Assembly (NCBI GenBank): GCA_021642125.1
Contig: JAKIXB010000001.1
Coordinates: forward strand, 434,001 to 498,000
DNA: 64,000 nucleotides
Source: Nothophoma quercina
Lineage: Eukaryota > Ascomycota > Dothideomycetes > Pleosporales > Didymellaceae
Reading direction: 5' to 3'
Shown here: positions 31,716 through 44,752 of the stretch, in pieces
How positions within the stretch are numbered: the first letter of the stretch is position 1
Layout: each line of letters starts with the position of its first letter
The notes under the pieces: generated by a model
What the model saw: only the letters and a program-made list of their open reading frames with translations
What the model was told of the DNA's origin: nothing
Database searches by the model: none
Translations under genes and position numbers: made by a program

Positions 31716-34187
31716 ATGTTGTATACACGCCTAGCCACTGCGCTTGCACTTGCGGCCACTAGCAGTGCAGCTCTTGGCTACAGTCAATATGTAAACGTCT
31801 TGTGGGTCCATACCATTCGTGATTTAAGACCAGAGTGGCTGACCATACAGTATGGGAACCAGAGATGGAGGTAACCGATTCCCGGGAGTTGTGGCAGCGC
31901 CGTTTGCCATGACGAAGCTAGGTCCTGATGTCGAATCCGGTAATACGGATGCATACTCTGGCTATCTATCGACAGGCAATATCTCGGGCTTCAGCATGAT
32001 GCATGAATCCGGGACAGGTATGATGCTAGAGCTTGCAACATTGATCTGCCTAAAGCCAACGTCAAGTAGGAGGAGCACCGAAGTACGGAGTGGTATCCCA
32101 GATGCCTGTTGCAGGTAGTGTGCCCGATCCCTTGGCAGATCTCTCCCAGCCAAGGGGATCACCAGATGAAGGTGGTGTTGGTTGGTACAAGTCTAGTCTT
32201 GCAAACAACATCACCGTGCAGCTCGCAGCTACCGAGCATGCCGGATTGTATCACTACACCTTTCCCAAGGGTACCAACACGTCATCTTCCATCGTTGTCG
32301 ATGTTTCCCACGTGCTACCGAGCTTTAGAGGCCTGGGCTGGGAGCAACATTACTCTGGCGGTACATTCAAGCTACTTAACGATGGTCACTACGAAGGCTC
32401 GGGCACTTACAACGGGGGGTGGAACCTTTCCCCGGATTGGACGATCTACTTCTGTGGAAGGTTCAACCAAAACGCTGCTGAATCAAGAATATTCGCGGAG
32501 AACATCACTACCAACGACAGCTCTACTTACGTCGCTTCCGCTGTGCGTCTCGGAGGTGTTTTCTCCTTTGGCGAGACCGAAATCACTTCTCGCGTCGGCA
32601 TCTCCTTCCTTTCGACCATGAAAGCTTGTCAAAACCTCGATGACGAAATCGACGACGCTGCTAGCATTCATTCACTGACTAACGCTGCTAAAGTTCGATG
32701 GAACGAAGATCTTTTTAACAAAATTCAGATATCCTCAAACACCACCGAAGACCTCGAGCTTTTGTACAGCTCGCTGTATGGCATGTTCCTCATACCTTCG
32801 AACAGGACAGGGGAGAACCCAGCGTGGAGTACTGGCGAACCGTATTACGACGATGTCTTCACACTCTGGGATACCCATCGATGCCACACGTCCCTCTTTC
32901 AAATAGTCCAACCGACCGCATATGAGGAGTTCATCCGGTCACTGATTGACATCTGGCGACATGGCGGTTTTATGCCTGATGCGCGCTCTTCCAACTTCAA
33001 CGGACGCGTACAAGGTGGCTCGAATGCCGACAACGTCCTGGCTGATGCTTACGTCAAAGGTATGCGAGGATCCATAGTCTGGGAAGACGGCTTCTCCGCC
33101 ATGCAAACCGACGCAGAAGTGACACCGCCACTGACCATTGTTGATCCTAAAGCCCCTGATGCTTCTACCAAGGAAGGCAGAGGCGCACTTCCGGACTGGC
33201 TCCAGTATGGCTACATCACCCCTCGGTTCACTCGTGCGGTATCTCGAGCAGTTGAATACTCCACCAATGACTTCGGTCTATACCAAGTTGCTGCTGGTCT
33301 TAAGGAGACCGAGAAAGCAGCCACATACTTCAACCGCTCGCGTAACTGGCGGAACCACTGGAACCCCAACGCCATATCGGGAGGGCATTCCGGCTTTGTC
33401 GTTCCCAGACAGGCCAATGGATCATTCATTCCACAGAATCCAAAGGACTGTGGTGGCTGCTACTGGGGCGATGCATATTATGAGGACAATGCCTGGATCT
33501 ACAGCATGAACGCCATACACGACATAGCAGAGCTAAAGGAGAGAATCGGTGGTGACGAGAGGTTTATTGACCGATTAGATAAGCTCTTCGACCTTGATAT
33601 CTTCGATGCAGGTAACGTTAAAGGACCGTATCATATAGGCTGTTTCTAATCTCTAGCAGGTAACGAGCCAGGCTTCACCAGTCCGTACTTGTACAACTTC
33701 GTCAAGGGGCAGCAGTGGAGGAGTGTCGAGAGGGGTCGAGCGATCAGTACTCTGTATAACTCGGGCGAGAGCGGATTGCCAGGCAACTCTGATGCCGGGG
33801 CTATGGAGAGTCTCCTGATGGTGAGTTGTAGTTTCCAGTACATACGTGCGCTACTGACGTCGACATTAGTGGCAGATGATTGGTCTCTGGCCCATGACTG
33901 GACAGTCAACATTTCTTGTGCTTGCGCCGTGGTTTGAGAAGATGACCATCGATCTTGGGAGTGACAAGACGCTCGCCGTGTCGACCACTGGTGGTGACCG
34001 TTACAGTGCTCCCTATGTTCAGAGCTTGAAGGTCAACGGTCAGCCATGGGATAAGTCGTGGGTAACCTGGGAGGACATCTTTGCTAATGGGGGTACCTTG
34101 GACTTCGTGCTTGGAAGTGAGAAGGTGGAGTGGTCGACTGGTGACTTGCCGCCGAGTCCTGCCTCCGGAGAGATGCCTGCTCTTTAG
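31716..34187 (+). CDS. Secreted GH92 alpha-mannosidase
   Basis: Five exons, 31716-31801, 31851-32017, 32070-33611, 33660-33820 and 33870-34187, with introns of 48-52 nt, encode about 757 residues. Residues 1-20 are a typical signal peptide (MLYTRLATALALAATSSAAL). The N-terminal YSQYVNVFMGTRDGG block, the middle VFTLWDTHRCHTS block, the GNEPGF motif and the SDAGAM...IGLWPMTG block occur in the order and spacing of glycoside hydrolase family 92. These are calcium-dependent exo-acting alpha-mannosidases (family knowledge), here probably trimming mannans or N-glycans outside the cell. Many Asn-x-Ser/Thr sites fit secretion. All five exons join in frame at canonical sites. Confidence 0.92.
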
Positions 34188-34967
34188 CGTCTTTCGTAGT
34201 CTCACCCAAGACCTTGTCGAAAAAGCAACATGGCGGGGTAGACAACATATGATGTTGATAGTCCTTCAATCTTGAGCCGCAGCATGGCATGGTGACTAGA
34301 AGTTTGGCTGAAACAGGCAGCGCCCAGAGTCTTTCCGCTCCTCGCTGTGCTTGCCTGTTGGATTACTCGAGCAGGGACAGCCCTCCACATACCTACCCCA
34401 CAACATGTAACCACCCCACGCTCACCACCAGACAATCTGCTCACTATTCTCAAATCATGTGTCGCATGAACATGACATTTCCTGGGCGTGATGTATGAAA
34501 AGCAGACAATCGAAATCCGATCTAGACCGCCAACGGCGGGCTGGAACGATCGCGTCAATTCGCCGGATGCACCACCTCTTGGCTTTCACGCGCGTTGCGC
34601 CACCAGGGTATTCATCCCACTATGCCCAGAAATCATCCGCTTCTACACCGCTTGGAGTGCAGGACGACCCCATCGATATCTACCACGAGGCCTACTTCAC
34701 CTGTCACATGGCCTGCACGCACCCTGTTCAAAGCCTCCACTAGCGTCCGCTGCCCTGCATTTGCCCAACCGCGAGACACGCCGCCAAATCGAAGGATCAC
34801 GTATTCGTTTGTGAGCTGGGCTGACGTTGCGTCCTAACCTGAGTTTATTCGACGTCTGGCAGCTATTTGATCCTTTCACGTTCCCACGACTTCTTCTGGG
34901 GTCCGACACCTGCAACGAAATTTGAATCTGGGGTTCAGCCTCCCCCACACAATCCCAACTGTTCGTC
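34188..34967. other. Intergenic spacer
   Basis: 3' flank of GH92 and promoter of the antiporter gene. Overlapping short frames on both strands; nothing recognised. Confidence 0.5.
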
Positions 34968-37796
34968 ATGTCGTCGATAGTAGCCTCATCAGCCGCGGCG
35001 TCAGCGACAGCTGTGCCAAAGGCACCACCACAGGGTGGTGTGCTTGAGGGCGTCAACCCCGTACACTACGATGCGAAGAATCCTATCATTCTCTTCATCA
35101 TCCAGGTAAACAAGTGTTCAGCATTGCTGTCGATAGAACCATTGACATGCTAATGGTGCACACGATAGGCATCAATCATCATCATCTTTTGTCGCGCTTT
35201 GGGTTGGCCTCTCTCGAAGATCCGCCAACCTCGCGTCATTTCTGAGATTATCGGTGGCATCCTTCTTGGTCCCACGGCCATGGGCCGCATCCCAGGCTTC
35301 ACGGAGGCGATTTTCCCCACGCAGTCTATGGCCAACCTCAACCTTGTTGCCAATCTCGGTCTTACCCTGTTTCTCTTCATTATCGGTCTGGAAGTGGACC
35401 TACGTTTCCTACTGAGCAACTGGAAAGTAGCTCTCAACGTCGGTGTCATCAGCATGGTCATTCCCTTCGCCCTAGGATGTGCCATTGCTGTCGGCCTCTA
35501 CAATGAGTTCAAAGACGAGCCTGGGATGGTGGAGATCGACTTTGCCATTTTCATGCTCTTCATTGGTGTGGCCATGGCTATCACTGTGAGTGCCTTCGAC
35601 CAGCTCCCGAATGGAAATTTCTAATCAGTTTAGGCATTTCCTGTGCTTTGCCGTATCCTCACTGAACTGAAGCTGCTGATGACCCCGGTCGGTGTTATCG
35701 TGCTTTCAGCCGGTGTTGGCAACGATGTTGTGGGCTGGATTCTCCTTGCGCTTTGCGTCGCTCTTGTCAATGCAGGCACCGGTCTCGCGGCACTCTGGGT
35801 GCTGCTAACGTGCGTAGGCTTTATGCTCTTCCTCATATATGCGGTTCGGCCAGTCTTCATATGGTTTCTGCGCAGATCTGGAGCTTTGCAGGACGGTCCT
35901 AGTCAGAGTATCATCGCACTGACGCTCATCATTGCGCTCGGTTCCGCCTTCTTTACCGGCATTATTGGAGTGCACCCTATCTTTGGAGCTTTCATGGCCG
36001 GTCTGATCTGCCCTCACGAGGGTGGTTTTGCCATCAAGGTCGCAGAGAAGATCGAAGATCTGATCGGTGCTCTGTTCTTGCCATTGTACTTCACACTTTC
36101 TGGACTTAACACTAACATTGGTCTTCTCGACTCTGGCATCGTTTGGGGCTACGTCGTTGGCGTCATTGCCGTTGCCTTCTTCTCGAAGTTCATCGGCGCC
36201 ACACTGGCAGCTCGGAGTACGAAGATGCTCTGGCGCGAATGTTTCGCCATCGGCTCTCTGATGAGTTGCAAGGGTCTCGTCGAACTCATCGTTTTGGTGA
36301 GTACTTCAAATAGTGTCGAGCGACAAAGCTAATATCTGTAGAATATTGGACTGAACGCCAAGATTCTGAGTACAAGAACGTTCACCATCTTCGTGGTCAT
36401 GGCGCTTGTCACGACATTTGCATCGGCTCCACTTACCATGTACTTCTACCCACCGTGGTATCAGAAGAAAGTAGAAGCCTGGCGCCGTGGCGAGATCGAC
36501 TGGGATACCGGCAAGCCCCTGGATAATACCGACAGCGTTCAAGACGATACTCACTTCGACAAATTGGCGGCTGAGAAGATCAAGCGTGTGACAGTATACC
36601 TGCGTCTGGACAGCATGCCTAACCTGCTTGCTTTTACATCACTATTCGGTGGATCTCAAAAGCCTGCGCCCAAGGTCCATCCTTCGATTGCCGTCAGCAC
36701 CAGCAAAGAGTCTGGCGAGTCTGCTGAGGAAATCACAACCAACCGACCCGTTGCTGCCTACGGTCTCCGTCTGCTCAACTTGACTGATCGTGGCTCATCC
36801 GTCATGCAAGTCTCCGAGATGGAGAGTTACACTGCCTACGATCCTGTAGTCAACACCTTCCGCACCTTTGGCCGTCTTCACAACCTTGCCGTTAGCGGAG
36901 AAGCCCTTGTTGTCCCCGAATCCTCCTTCGCTGAGACGCTCAGCACTCGTGCCTCAGACTCGAATCTCCTCCTCTTGCCGTGGAGCGAAACTGGTGGTAT
37001 GTCAGAGCAAGTCATCATCGAAGACAAGGGCACCAAGAACAAGCTTGCAGCATCCTCATACATTGCTTTCGTAAACTCCACGTTCGAACAGTCCAGCATT
37101 CCGGTTGCTGTGCTCATCAACAAAAGCTTCGGTGGCAGCAAGAACAAGGATCGCAAACAGAACCTCAAGCTCTCGCGCACATACAGCAGTGTCAGTCTGC
37201 ACGCAGATCAAGCAGTCACAGCACCCATTGCAGACCGCAGTCACCACATCTTCTTCCCCTTTTTCGGTGGCGCTGATGACCGCGCTGCACTACGCCTGGT
37301 CCTTCAGCTTGCAGAGAACGCACAGATCACTGCTACGCTTGTGCATTTCGAGGTGCCGGATTCGTTCCTTGGAAATCCAACCATATCGATATCTTCCTCT
37401 GATCCGCTGCCTGGTAAGGTAGGCGAGATGGTAGTCACCACGACAGCCCCCTCCACACGCGAGCAAGACACAGCGTTTTTTGCTTCACTGCGTGCCTCCC
37501 TTCCAGCAGAACTGGCAAATCGCGTCGTCTTCGAGACTGTACCATCTGAGCAACCGGTTAAAGATGTCATTGCGCGCGCAAGTATCGAGGTTGGTCAATC
37601 GCCGAAGAACGCTGGAGACCTGATCGTCCTGGGCAGGAACATCAGTAGGAACAACGCACCGGGTATAGAAAACGCGGATGAGATCAGGAGTGCATCGAGC
37701 GCATCGAGTACATTGGGTCTGTTGGCTGAGAAGGTGTGGGAGAGCAAGCTTGGTGCCAGTGTGTTAGTCATCAAAGCTGGTTCTTCGACGCACTAG
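34968..37796 (+). CDS. kha1: K+/H+ antiporter, Kha1 type (CPA2)
   Basis: Four exons, 34968-35105, 35169-35585, 35634-36296 and 36342-37796, with introns of 63, 48 and 45 nt, encode about 890 residues. Residues about 35-440 contain 12 or more hydrophobic helices of the cation/proton antiporter 2 fold. They include VISEIIGGILLGPTAMG near the N-terminus, a VGNDVVGWILLA segment with the ion-path Asp pair replaced by Asn-Asp, and GAFMAGLICPHEGGFA. The C-terminal 450 residues are soluble, with a USP-like regulatory fold suggested by alternating strands (HHIFFPFFGGADDRAAL, KNAGDLIVLGRN). Yeast Kha1 exchanges K+ for H+ in the Golgi (family knowledge). All junctions are phase 0. Confidence 0.9.
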
Positions 37797-38421
37797 GTTG
37801 TTTGGAACTAGCATTCTGGCGTTGGTGGAAACCATGAGACTGATCTATACCATGCCCATATGCGGCGCGTTGAGCATTTGTAGCTGGAGTTGCTTGTCAC
37901 GGATTTGATCGTCATTAGCCAAGACGGGATGTTGCTAGTACGAATCGCACATGAAGTGACCGTTCTCTCGCAGAAATAACCATGCGCAGCAGCAGTGTGA
38001 GCCATGCTTTTTCATTTGGTGCATGTGGATGTACTAGGAGCCGTTTTTGAGTTTAGAACAGATGCTGCCCCTCTGCTTCGCTGGTGGTTGAACCCTGACG
38101 TGCCCGCGGGCGGCCAGCTACTAACACGATGCGGAGCTCTGGAGATGAGCTGCGCTACCAGCGAGTAGCGGTCGGTCCTCGCGCCGTGCACGGATGAATA
38201 GTCCCGCTATGCATTCGAGCCCCCCAGACAGGCCGCATTTTGCTCATCCTTCGCGCTCCACGATACTTCACCGTGCCCGCTGCCTGACTTCTTCGCTGAA
38301 TTCACGCACTACCTGCCCTCCTCACGGCCATTGGAGTACCACGCACAACAAATCCTCCACCGTCACGAAGCTGCGCTAGTCCACTTCTCCACGTGAGCGA
38401 CTTCTTCGAGTTACAGCAACC
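37797..38421. other. Intergenic, squalene synthase promoter
   Basis: About 620 nt with no supported ORF. The stretch before 38421 is C/T-rich, as in fungal leaders. Confidence 0.5.
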
Positions 38422-39997
38422 ATGGTGAGCCCCAAGAGCATCGCCTACTACGTCCTCCACCCGAACGAGTTGCGCTCGATCATCCAGTGGTAAGTGGACC
38501 TTTGCCTCACCTGCGCCACAGACTCGATGCGCGCAGTCCATCAAATGCACGACATTGACACCCATGCAGGAAAGTCTGGCACAACCCCGTCCACGAGCGC
38601 GATGAATCGAAAGACCCCGAGTCTCTGAAGCGATGTTTCCACTTCCTCAACCTGACGAGTCGCAGTTTTGCGGCCGTCATCATGGAGCTGCACCCCGAGC
38701 TGCTCGTTCCTGTCGCTTTGTTCTACCTTGTTCTGCGCGGTCTCGACACAATTGAGGACGACATGACCATCCCTCTTGAGAAGAAGGAGCCGGTTTTGAG
38801 AAATTTCCATAACATCCTGGAAAAGGACGGGTGGAACTTCAAGGAGAATGGGCCGAACGAGAAGGACAGGCAGCTGTGTGTCGAGTTCGAGGTAGTCATT
38901 GAGGAGTTCAAGAAGATCAAGCCGGCGTACAGGGATATCATTAGGGACATCACCAAGCGTATGGGTAACGGTATGGCCGACTACGCCAACAACGCGGAAC
39001 ACAACCTTGTCGGTGTCAACACCATCAAGGACTACGAGCTGTACTGCCACTATGTCGCAGGTCTTGTCGGTGAAGGTCTGACACGCCTCTTTGTCGAAGC
39101 TGGCCTCGCCAACGCTACGCTCCTCAAGAAACCGGAGCTCATGGAGTCTATGGGTCAGTTCCTCCAGCAGGTTAACATCACCCGTGACATCAAGGAAGAC
39201 TTGGACGACAAGCGAAAGTTCTGGCCTAGAGAGATCTGGTCTAAGCATGTCGACACCTTTGAAGACCTGTTTAAGCCTGAGAACAAGCAGAAGGCCCTGG
39301 ACTGCAGTTCAGAGATGATCTACACAGCTCTCACACGCGCAGACGACTGCCTGTACTACCTTGCGGGTCTCAGAGAGCAGAGTGTCTTCAACTTCTGCGC
39401 TATCCCTCAGACTATGGCTATTGCGACACTGAACGCCTGCTTCCAAAACTACGACATCTTCGAGAAGAACGTAAAGATCACTAAGGGCGAAGCCTGCCAG
39501 CTGATGGTCGAGTCGTCGCAGAACCTGCAGTTGGTTTGCGAGGTCTTTAGGCGGTACGCTCGCAAGATTGCGAAGAAGAACAACCCCCACGACCCCAACT
39601 TCCTCAAGATCAGCATCACCATTGGAAGGATAGAACAGTTCATCGAGTCTATCTTCCCATCCCAGAAGCCTCCTATCGACAAGAAGTCCCCTGCTAGCGT
39701 CGAGGAGGCCGAGAAGGCAAAGAAGGCAGCCTACGAGGAGAAGTGGGATCTGATTTACATGACTGTGGCAGTCATCTTGACCGTTCTTATCATTACATCC
39801 TGCATGGTAAGCCAGACAAAACCGTTTTGCACAACACGAGTGCTAACATGCTCTAGATCTTCGTGGCATACCTGGCTGGTGCTCGTTTCGATATCGCCTA
39901 TTACGAAATCAAGGGACAGGTTTCACAGCTGCTAGGCTGGGCGGAGCCCAAGGCAGTTGAAGCTGTAAAGGTAGTGACCGAGAAGAGCGAGCTGTAA
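38422..39997 (+). CDS. erg9: Squalene synthase (farnesyl-diphosphate farnesyltransferase)
   Basis: Three exons, 38422-38489, 38570-39806 and 39857-39997, with introns of 80 and 50 nt, encode about 481 residues. Squalene synthase joins two farnesyl diphosphates, first to presqualene diphosphate and then, with NADPH, to squalene, the committed step to ergosterol. The first Asp-rich motif DTIEDD is at residues 82-87 and the second, RDIKEDLDD, near 228-236. Between them is the YCHYVAGLVGEGL block typical of the family. The C-terminus carries a hydrophobic anchor (about 420-445), split by the last intron, placing the enzyme at the ER membrane. Length and motif order match known fungal Erg9. The short first exon encoding the N-terminal IAYYVLHPNELRSIIQW block is strongly supported. 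Confidence 0.96.
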
Positions 39998-40538
39998 GCA
40001 GCTGGAAAAGCAGTAACCTTCATGCCCAAATGTATTATAATGGCACGCAGCGACATACCTTTTTTTTTTGTAGACGATGGAATGTAGTCCAACCTAATGC
40101 ATATTGATCATCTGTCACCATGACTGACAACAAAGGAGTGTGTGTTCTATTCACTGCGAGACATTCATGGTCCACACGTGCCTGAATGCGGTCTGTAACA
40201 ATGGACTTCTCTCACATGGTGTTTGGTCCAAAACACGGATTGCTTAGCGGGCTTGGCGCTTGAGCAGCGGAAGTCGCGAGCAAGCGAAAAATGAAAGAAG
40301 CAGACTCACCCGCCAACGGCAACTACCTCACCGCGCATACACCGCTCTCACCTTCTGTAGCGACCTAGGCAGAACTCCCCCACGCTTTTAATCCCTGAAG
40401 CAACGCCCGGCGCGACTTCAAAGACCCAATCCCGACCTCGATCCACCAACCAACAAGCCTCCGCGCTCCCACACGAACGCTTGCGACTCGCAGCTCGACC
40501 CACTACCACCACTTCAAACCTCCCTCACCACAACCACA
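39998..40538. other. Intergenic, eIF4E promoter
   Basis: About 540 nt without a supported gene. The final 100 nt before the ATG at 40539 are C/A-rich, typical of a highly transcribed fungal leader. A T9 tract lies near 40061-40069. Confidence 0.5.
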
Positions 40539-41414
40539 ATGGCTGACGTCGCCACCGCACCGAACCCTTCCCAGCAGGTTCCTCTGGACACCATCCCCAT
40601 CTCGCCTGTCGATGGCAACTCATCGTCTGAGGGCCAGGACAAGTCGTCCACCAGCGCCAACACAGACGATAACGCTGTCCGCACAGTCTTCCACGACCCC
40701 GAGAACTTCAACGTCAAGCACCCGCTCATGAACACATGGACCCTGTGGTTCACCAAGCCCCCCAGCGGCAAGGTGCGTGGATGGTCTACGACTCTGTCAA
40801 GGATGTTGCTAACAGGCACAGGGCGACAACTGGGCTGAACTGCTCAAGGAGGTCATCTCGTTCGACTCGGTTGAGGAGTTCTGGGGTATCTACGTACGTG
40901 CTACCAAGACATATCATGTGGGGCAAAGCTAAAGGCCTATTAGAACAACATCACACCTACATCTGACCTGGCACTGAAGTCTGACTACCACCTCTTCAAG
41001 AGGAATGTTCGCCCTGAGTGGGAAGACTCCCAGAACAAGCACGGCGGCAAGTGGGCATTTCAGTTCAAGGACAAGAAGGCCATCAACATCGACGCGCTCT
41101 GGCTCCACGTCATGCTTGCTGCCATCGGCGAGAACCTTGAGGACGAGGACGACAACGAGGTCATGGGTGTTGTTGTCAATGTTAGGCGAGGATTCTACCG
41201 TATTGGTCTGTGGACACGCTCTGTTGGCCGTGCCATTCCTGGCGAGGGCGGCAAGGGTAGGACACAAGAACAGGGCAAGGAGACACTCCAGAAGATCGGC
41301 AAGCGATTCAAGCAGGCTCTCCAGCTCAAGGACAACGAGGCTGTCGAGTTCTCTGGTCACACCGATGCTGCTCATTCTGGCAGTACCCGTGCGAAGGCCA
41401 AGTTCACCGTCTAA
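40539..41414 (+). CDS. Translation initiation factor eIF4E (cap-binding protein)
   Basis: Three exons, 40539-40772, 40822-40893 and 40944-41414, with introns of 49 and 50 nt, encode about 258 residues. After a Ser/Asp-rich N-terminal tail of about 57 residues, the fold carries the family's tryptophans. HPLMNTWTLWFTKPP starts the domain, and VEEFWGIYNN, RPEWED, GGKWAFQF and IDALWLHVMLAAIGE follow. These stack on the m7G cap and bind eIF4G (family knowledge). The basic RRGFYRIGLWTRS block and the C-terminal AKAKFTV are also characteristic. Small exon 2 (24 codons) is required to complete the domain. Cytosolic, general translation initiation. Confidence 0.95.
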
Positions 41415-41997
41415 GCACTGGCAAAGATGTGAAGCTAAGATGTGAAGCTGGCAAGGTTCGAATATGGTCGAAGCAGAGGTTCGCCTCTGCGGTTTCCCTG
41501 TCCAACACGTTGAAGCGCAGTTTGAGTACAGACTGCGCTCGAGCGTAATTTACTACCCGGTTTACCCAAAAGCATTTTCACGTATCTACATGATTACGGG
41601 ATTGGGTTTCTAGCATGGCGTCTGCATGGGGCGGCGATCGGTCATCTTGGGGTCGGACATGGTTTATGGTCATGACGAGTTATGCGACTCAGGCGGTGCG
41701 TGGGTTTGGGATCCAAGTTTGATAGATCTGAGCTCTTTTAGCAACAAACCTACGAATGCGAGAGTATGAAGATATGCAATGAAAGAAGAGCATTTGAAGT
41801 AAATGTCAGTGCAGAGTCGTGGATCTGAGAGCCCCAGCCGTGCGTTCCGTCCTTCCGTTGCCATGTGAAGAGTCGGTCGCGCACGACGTAATTAGTGGCG
41901 GTGCAAAAGCGACCGTGCCTATCCTAAGTGAGCCCAACGGCTTGCACATTTCCCACCGACTTTCTTACTCCCACTCTTCACGCTATCCTTCCGCAAT
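41415..41997. other. Intergenic spacer
   Basis: 3' flank of eIF4E and promoter of the DnaJ gene; no supported ORF. Confidence 0.5.
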
Positions 41998-43849
41998 ATG
42001 GTGCTTGAGACTGCATACTATGACGCCCTGGGCGTGCCGCCCACAGCGACCGAGCTCGAAATCAAGAAGGCCTACCGCAAACTTGCAATCAAGCTGCACC
42101 CTGGTAACTACGCGCGACCTGCATGGCAACGGTAACAAGCATGACTGACTTCAGGCAGACAAGAACCCCGGTGATGAGACCGCACACGCGAAGTTCCAGG
42201 AGGTATGTCGATCGCCTACCATGCGGCATCCCGGCTGCGTTCGCAACGTTACAAGGATAGCGGGGCTCATATGACCATAGATTGGAGAGGCATATCAGGT
42301 CCTCAGCGACGATCAGCTGCGCGCGAACTACGACAAGTATGGAAAGGAGGGCGCTGTACCGCAGAGTGGATTCGGTAAGGAACCATGGAAAGCTTTGGAA
42401 GCTGCAGTATGCTAACGCTCAGGCAGAGGATCCCAGTGAGTTCTTCACCATGATCTTTGGAGGAGAGGCTTTCGTAGACTGGTAGGACGCCCTCGTTACT
42501 TCCACCGGTATAGGCCGAGCAAGCTGACAAGCATAGGATTGGCGAGATCTCGCTCATGAAGGACCTCACCAAGACCATGGAGATCTCCATGCGCGAGATG
42601 GAGGAGCAGGAGGCTGCCGAAGCTGAAGCTGCACGAGCAGAAGCTGCAGCTGGTGGCTCTGCCTCTACCGCTGCTGGCCAGACGACTGGCACAACACCTG
42701 CAGCCGGCGCTGCTGAGCCCAGTGCTGGCGCCAAAGCAAAGGAGGCCGAGGCAGCAGCAGAACGCGCCGCCGCTCAGGCTGGCGGTGACGCCCCTCCAGC
42801 ATACGCTGCACCACCACCCGCATACGCCGAGCCCACCGCCGATGCCTCGACCGCCGCACCTGCCGCTGCTGCAGGCACATCGTCCGGTGCAAGCACACCG
42901 AAGCCTCGCGGTATCCCGATTCGACCGGCCATCATGGATAAGACTGAGGACGACGCACGCATGGAGGCAGCAAACATGACTGAGGCTGAGAAGGAGCTCA
43001 GAAACAAGGAGAAGAACAAGAAGGGCGGCCTTACGAAGGAGCAGCGCGAGGAGCTTGCAGCATACGAGCTTGAGCGCAAGAAGATCCGCGACGAACGCGT
43101 CAGCAACCTCTCCAAGAAGCTTATCGAGCGCATCTCGTTATGGACAGAGACCGACAAGGCCACAGATGTTACCAAGGCATTCAAGGACAAGATCGCCCTA
43201 GAAATCGAGAACCTCAAGATGGAGTCTTTCGGTCTTGAGATCCTGCACGCGATCGGCGCCACATACCTCATGAAGGCTTCCTCCTTTCTTAAATCGCAAA
43301 AGTTCCTCGGCATTTCTGGATTCTTCTCTCGCATTAAGGACAAAGGAACACTGGTCAAGGACACATGGAACACTATGAGTGCCGCCATTGACGCTCAGCT
43401 CACCATGGAGGAAATGGCGAAGCTAGAAGAGCAAGGCGGCGAGGCCTGGACAGACGAGAAGAAGGCCGAGTATGAGAAGAAGGTCACAGGCAAGATCCTC
43501 GCGGCTGCGTGGCGGGGAAGCAAGTTTGAGATCCAGAGCGTGCTGAGGGACGTGTGTGATCAGGTGCTTAACGATAAGAAGGTTAAGCTGGAGAAGCGCG
43601 TCGAGAGAGCACATGCGCTGGTCATCATCGGAGAGATGTGCCAGAAGGTAAGCAACTTCGTTGTAGGTGACCACAACACTGCTAACAATGTCCTAGGCTG
43701 AGCGCGATCCCGAAGAAGAAGGCGACTTCATGGCCTTTGAGCAGCTCATGGCCGAAGCCGCAGCGAAGAAAGAGTCCAAGTCCGACAAGAAAGAGAAGCA
43801 CAAGCACCACCACCACGACAAGAAAGAAAAGGAGAAGGAGAAGGCATAG
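41998..43849 (+). CDS. caj1: DnaJ co-chaperone with DnaJ-X domain (Caj1-like)
   Basis: Six exons, 41998-42103, 42159-42202, 42281-42374, 42427-42481, 42537-43647 and 43697-43849, encode about 520 residues. The N-terminal J domain (residues 5-70) has TAYYDALGVPP, KKAYRKLAIKLHPD with the HPD triad (34-36) split by intron 1, and AYQVLSDDQLRANYDKYG. It stimulates Hsp70 ATPase (family knowledge). A Gly/Phe-free segment with EDPSEFFTMIFGGEAF follows, then an Ala/Pro-rich linker (about 115-210). The DnaJ-X region comes next (GLEILHAIGATYLMKASSFL...). The C-terminus is very charged, with KEKHKHHHHDKKEKEKEK-type sequence. Yeast Caj1 and Djp1 share this layout. Four of the five introns fall in the first 100 codons. 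Confidence 0.93.
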
Positions 43850-44752
43850 GGCCCTTTCTACTAAACCCTTCCGGTGTGATCGGTACCTTCTGATTCTTGT
43901 TGCATACTTTGTGATATCCATAGATTCCTTTCAAGCCGTCCGGATTGGAATTCAATGACCTGGGGTGGTCGAGCATTTTTACTCAAAAGCGTCTGCATTA
44001 TCTGACTACGCCCCATGAATCTTCCTTTCGTTGTTTGTGGACTAGTCGCCACAAACATGATGACAGACACATTGTTGCGACGCCCACCTGCCTTCCATGT
44101 CATATGGACAAGCTTGAAGAAATCATAACTATGACACGCCATTGCCCGCAGGGTCGGCGCTGTGCTTGTTGGCTCTTACCCGTTCAGATACGCGGTCGCC
44201 ACAAGTCCGACCGCCAGTTCGATCACCCCTCTCACCCACACTACGCTGACTTGCAACGTGCGATAACTCAGAAACGTCTTGTAAAGTTTACGCTGCACAA
44301 GAATGTTGTAGCTGGACCGACGTGGTTGCAAACCACGTCTGAAAATACAAGCATCGACGCTCAAGATTCGTCACCAACAAGATACCGTGAATACAGTCCA
44401 CCACCAGTATTGTGCCTTGAGCGACGTAGCTATCGAATATGGTCTATCAGGATAGATCACAGACTTTAACAAGAGAAGAGACCGGAGCGACGCACTCGCT
44501 CGACATGATTGCAAGAAGACCAAGGTTCGAGAGTACGAAACCATTCATTGTTGCTAACTACTTGACTCCCCCTTTACCCGGGAGGTCGACGAATGTTAAA
44601 AAACGATGCTATGCGGAAAAAAAAACAAGCCATACAGATCCTTCTCAAATGAGTGTGAGCACGGCCGCAAAACCGACGGCCCGCTGTAACATCCTCCTAA
44701 CGAAACTTCATACAACATAAATATCTCCTTCCTTTACCGTTACAATCTTTCT
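43850..44752. other. Convergent 3' intergenic region
   Basis: About 900 nt between the 3' ends of the DnaJ and WSC genes. Long overlapping frames (for example 43945-44469, +) have His/Cys-rich, low-quality composition and no start or splice context. Nothing supported. Confidence 0.5.

Noticed and set aside
38541..39248. Minus-strand ORF of 235 codons opposite erg9
   Set aside because: Antisense shadow of the highly biased squalene synthase exon; no motif, and the plus strand encodes the family signatures.
42774..43388. Minus-strand ORF of 204 codons opposite the DnaJ gene
   Set aside because: Antisense shadow of an Ala/Lys/Glu-rich coding exon; composition Ser/Arg/Leu-rich as expected.
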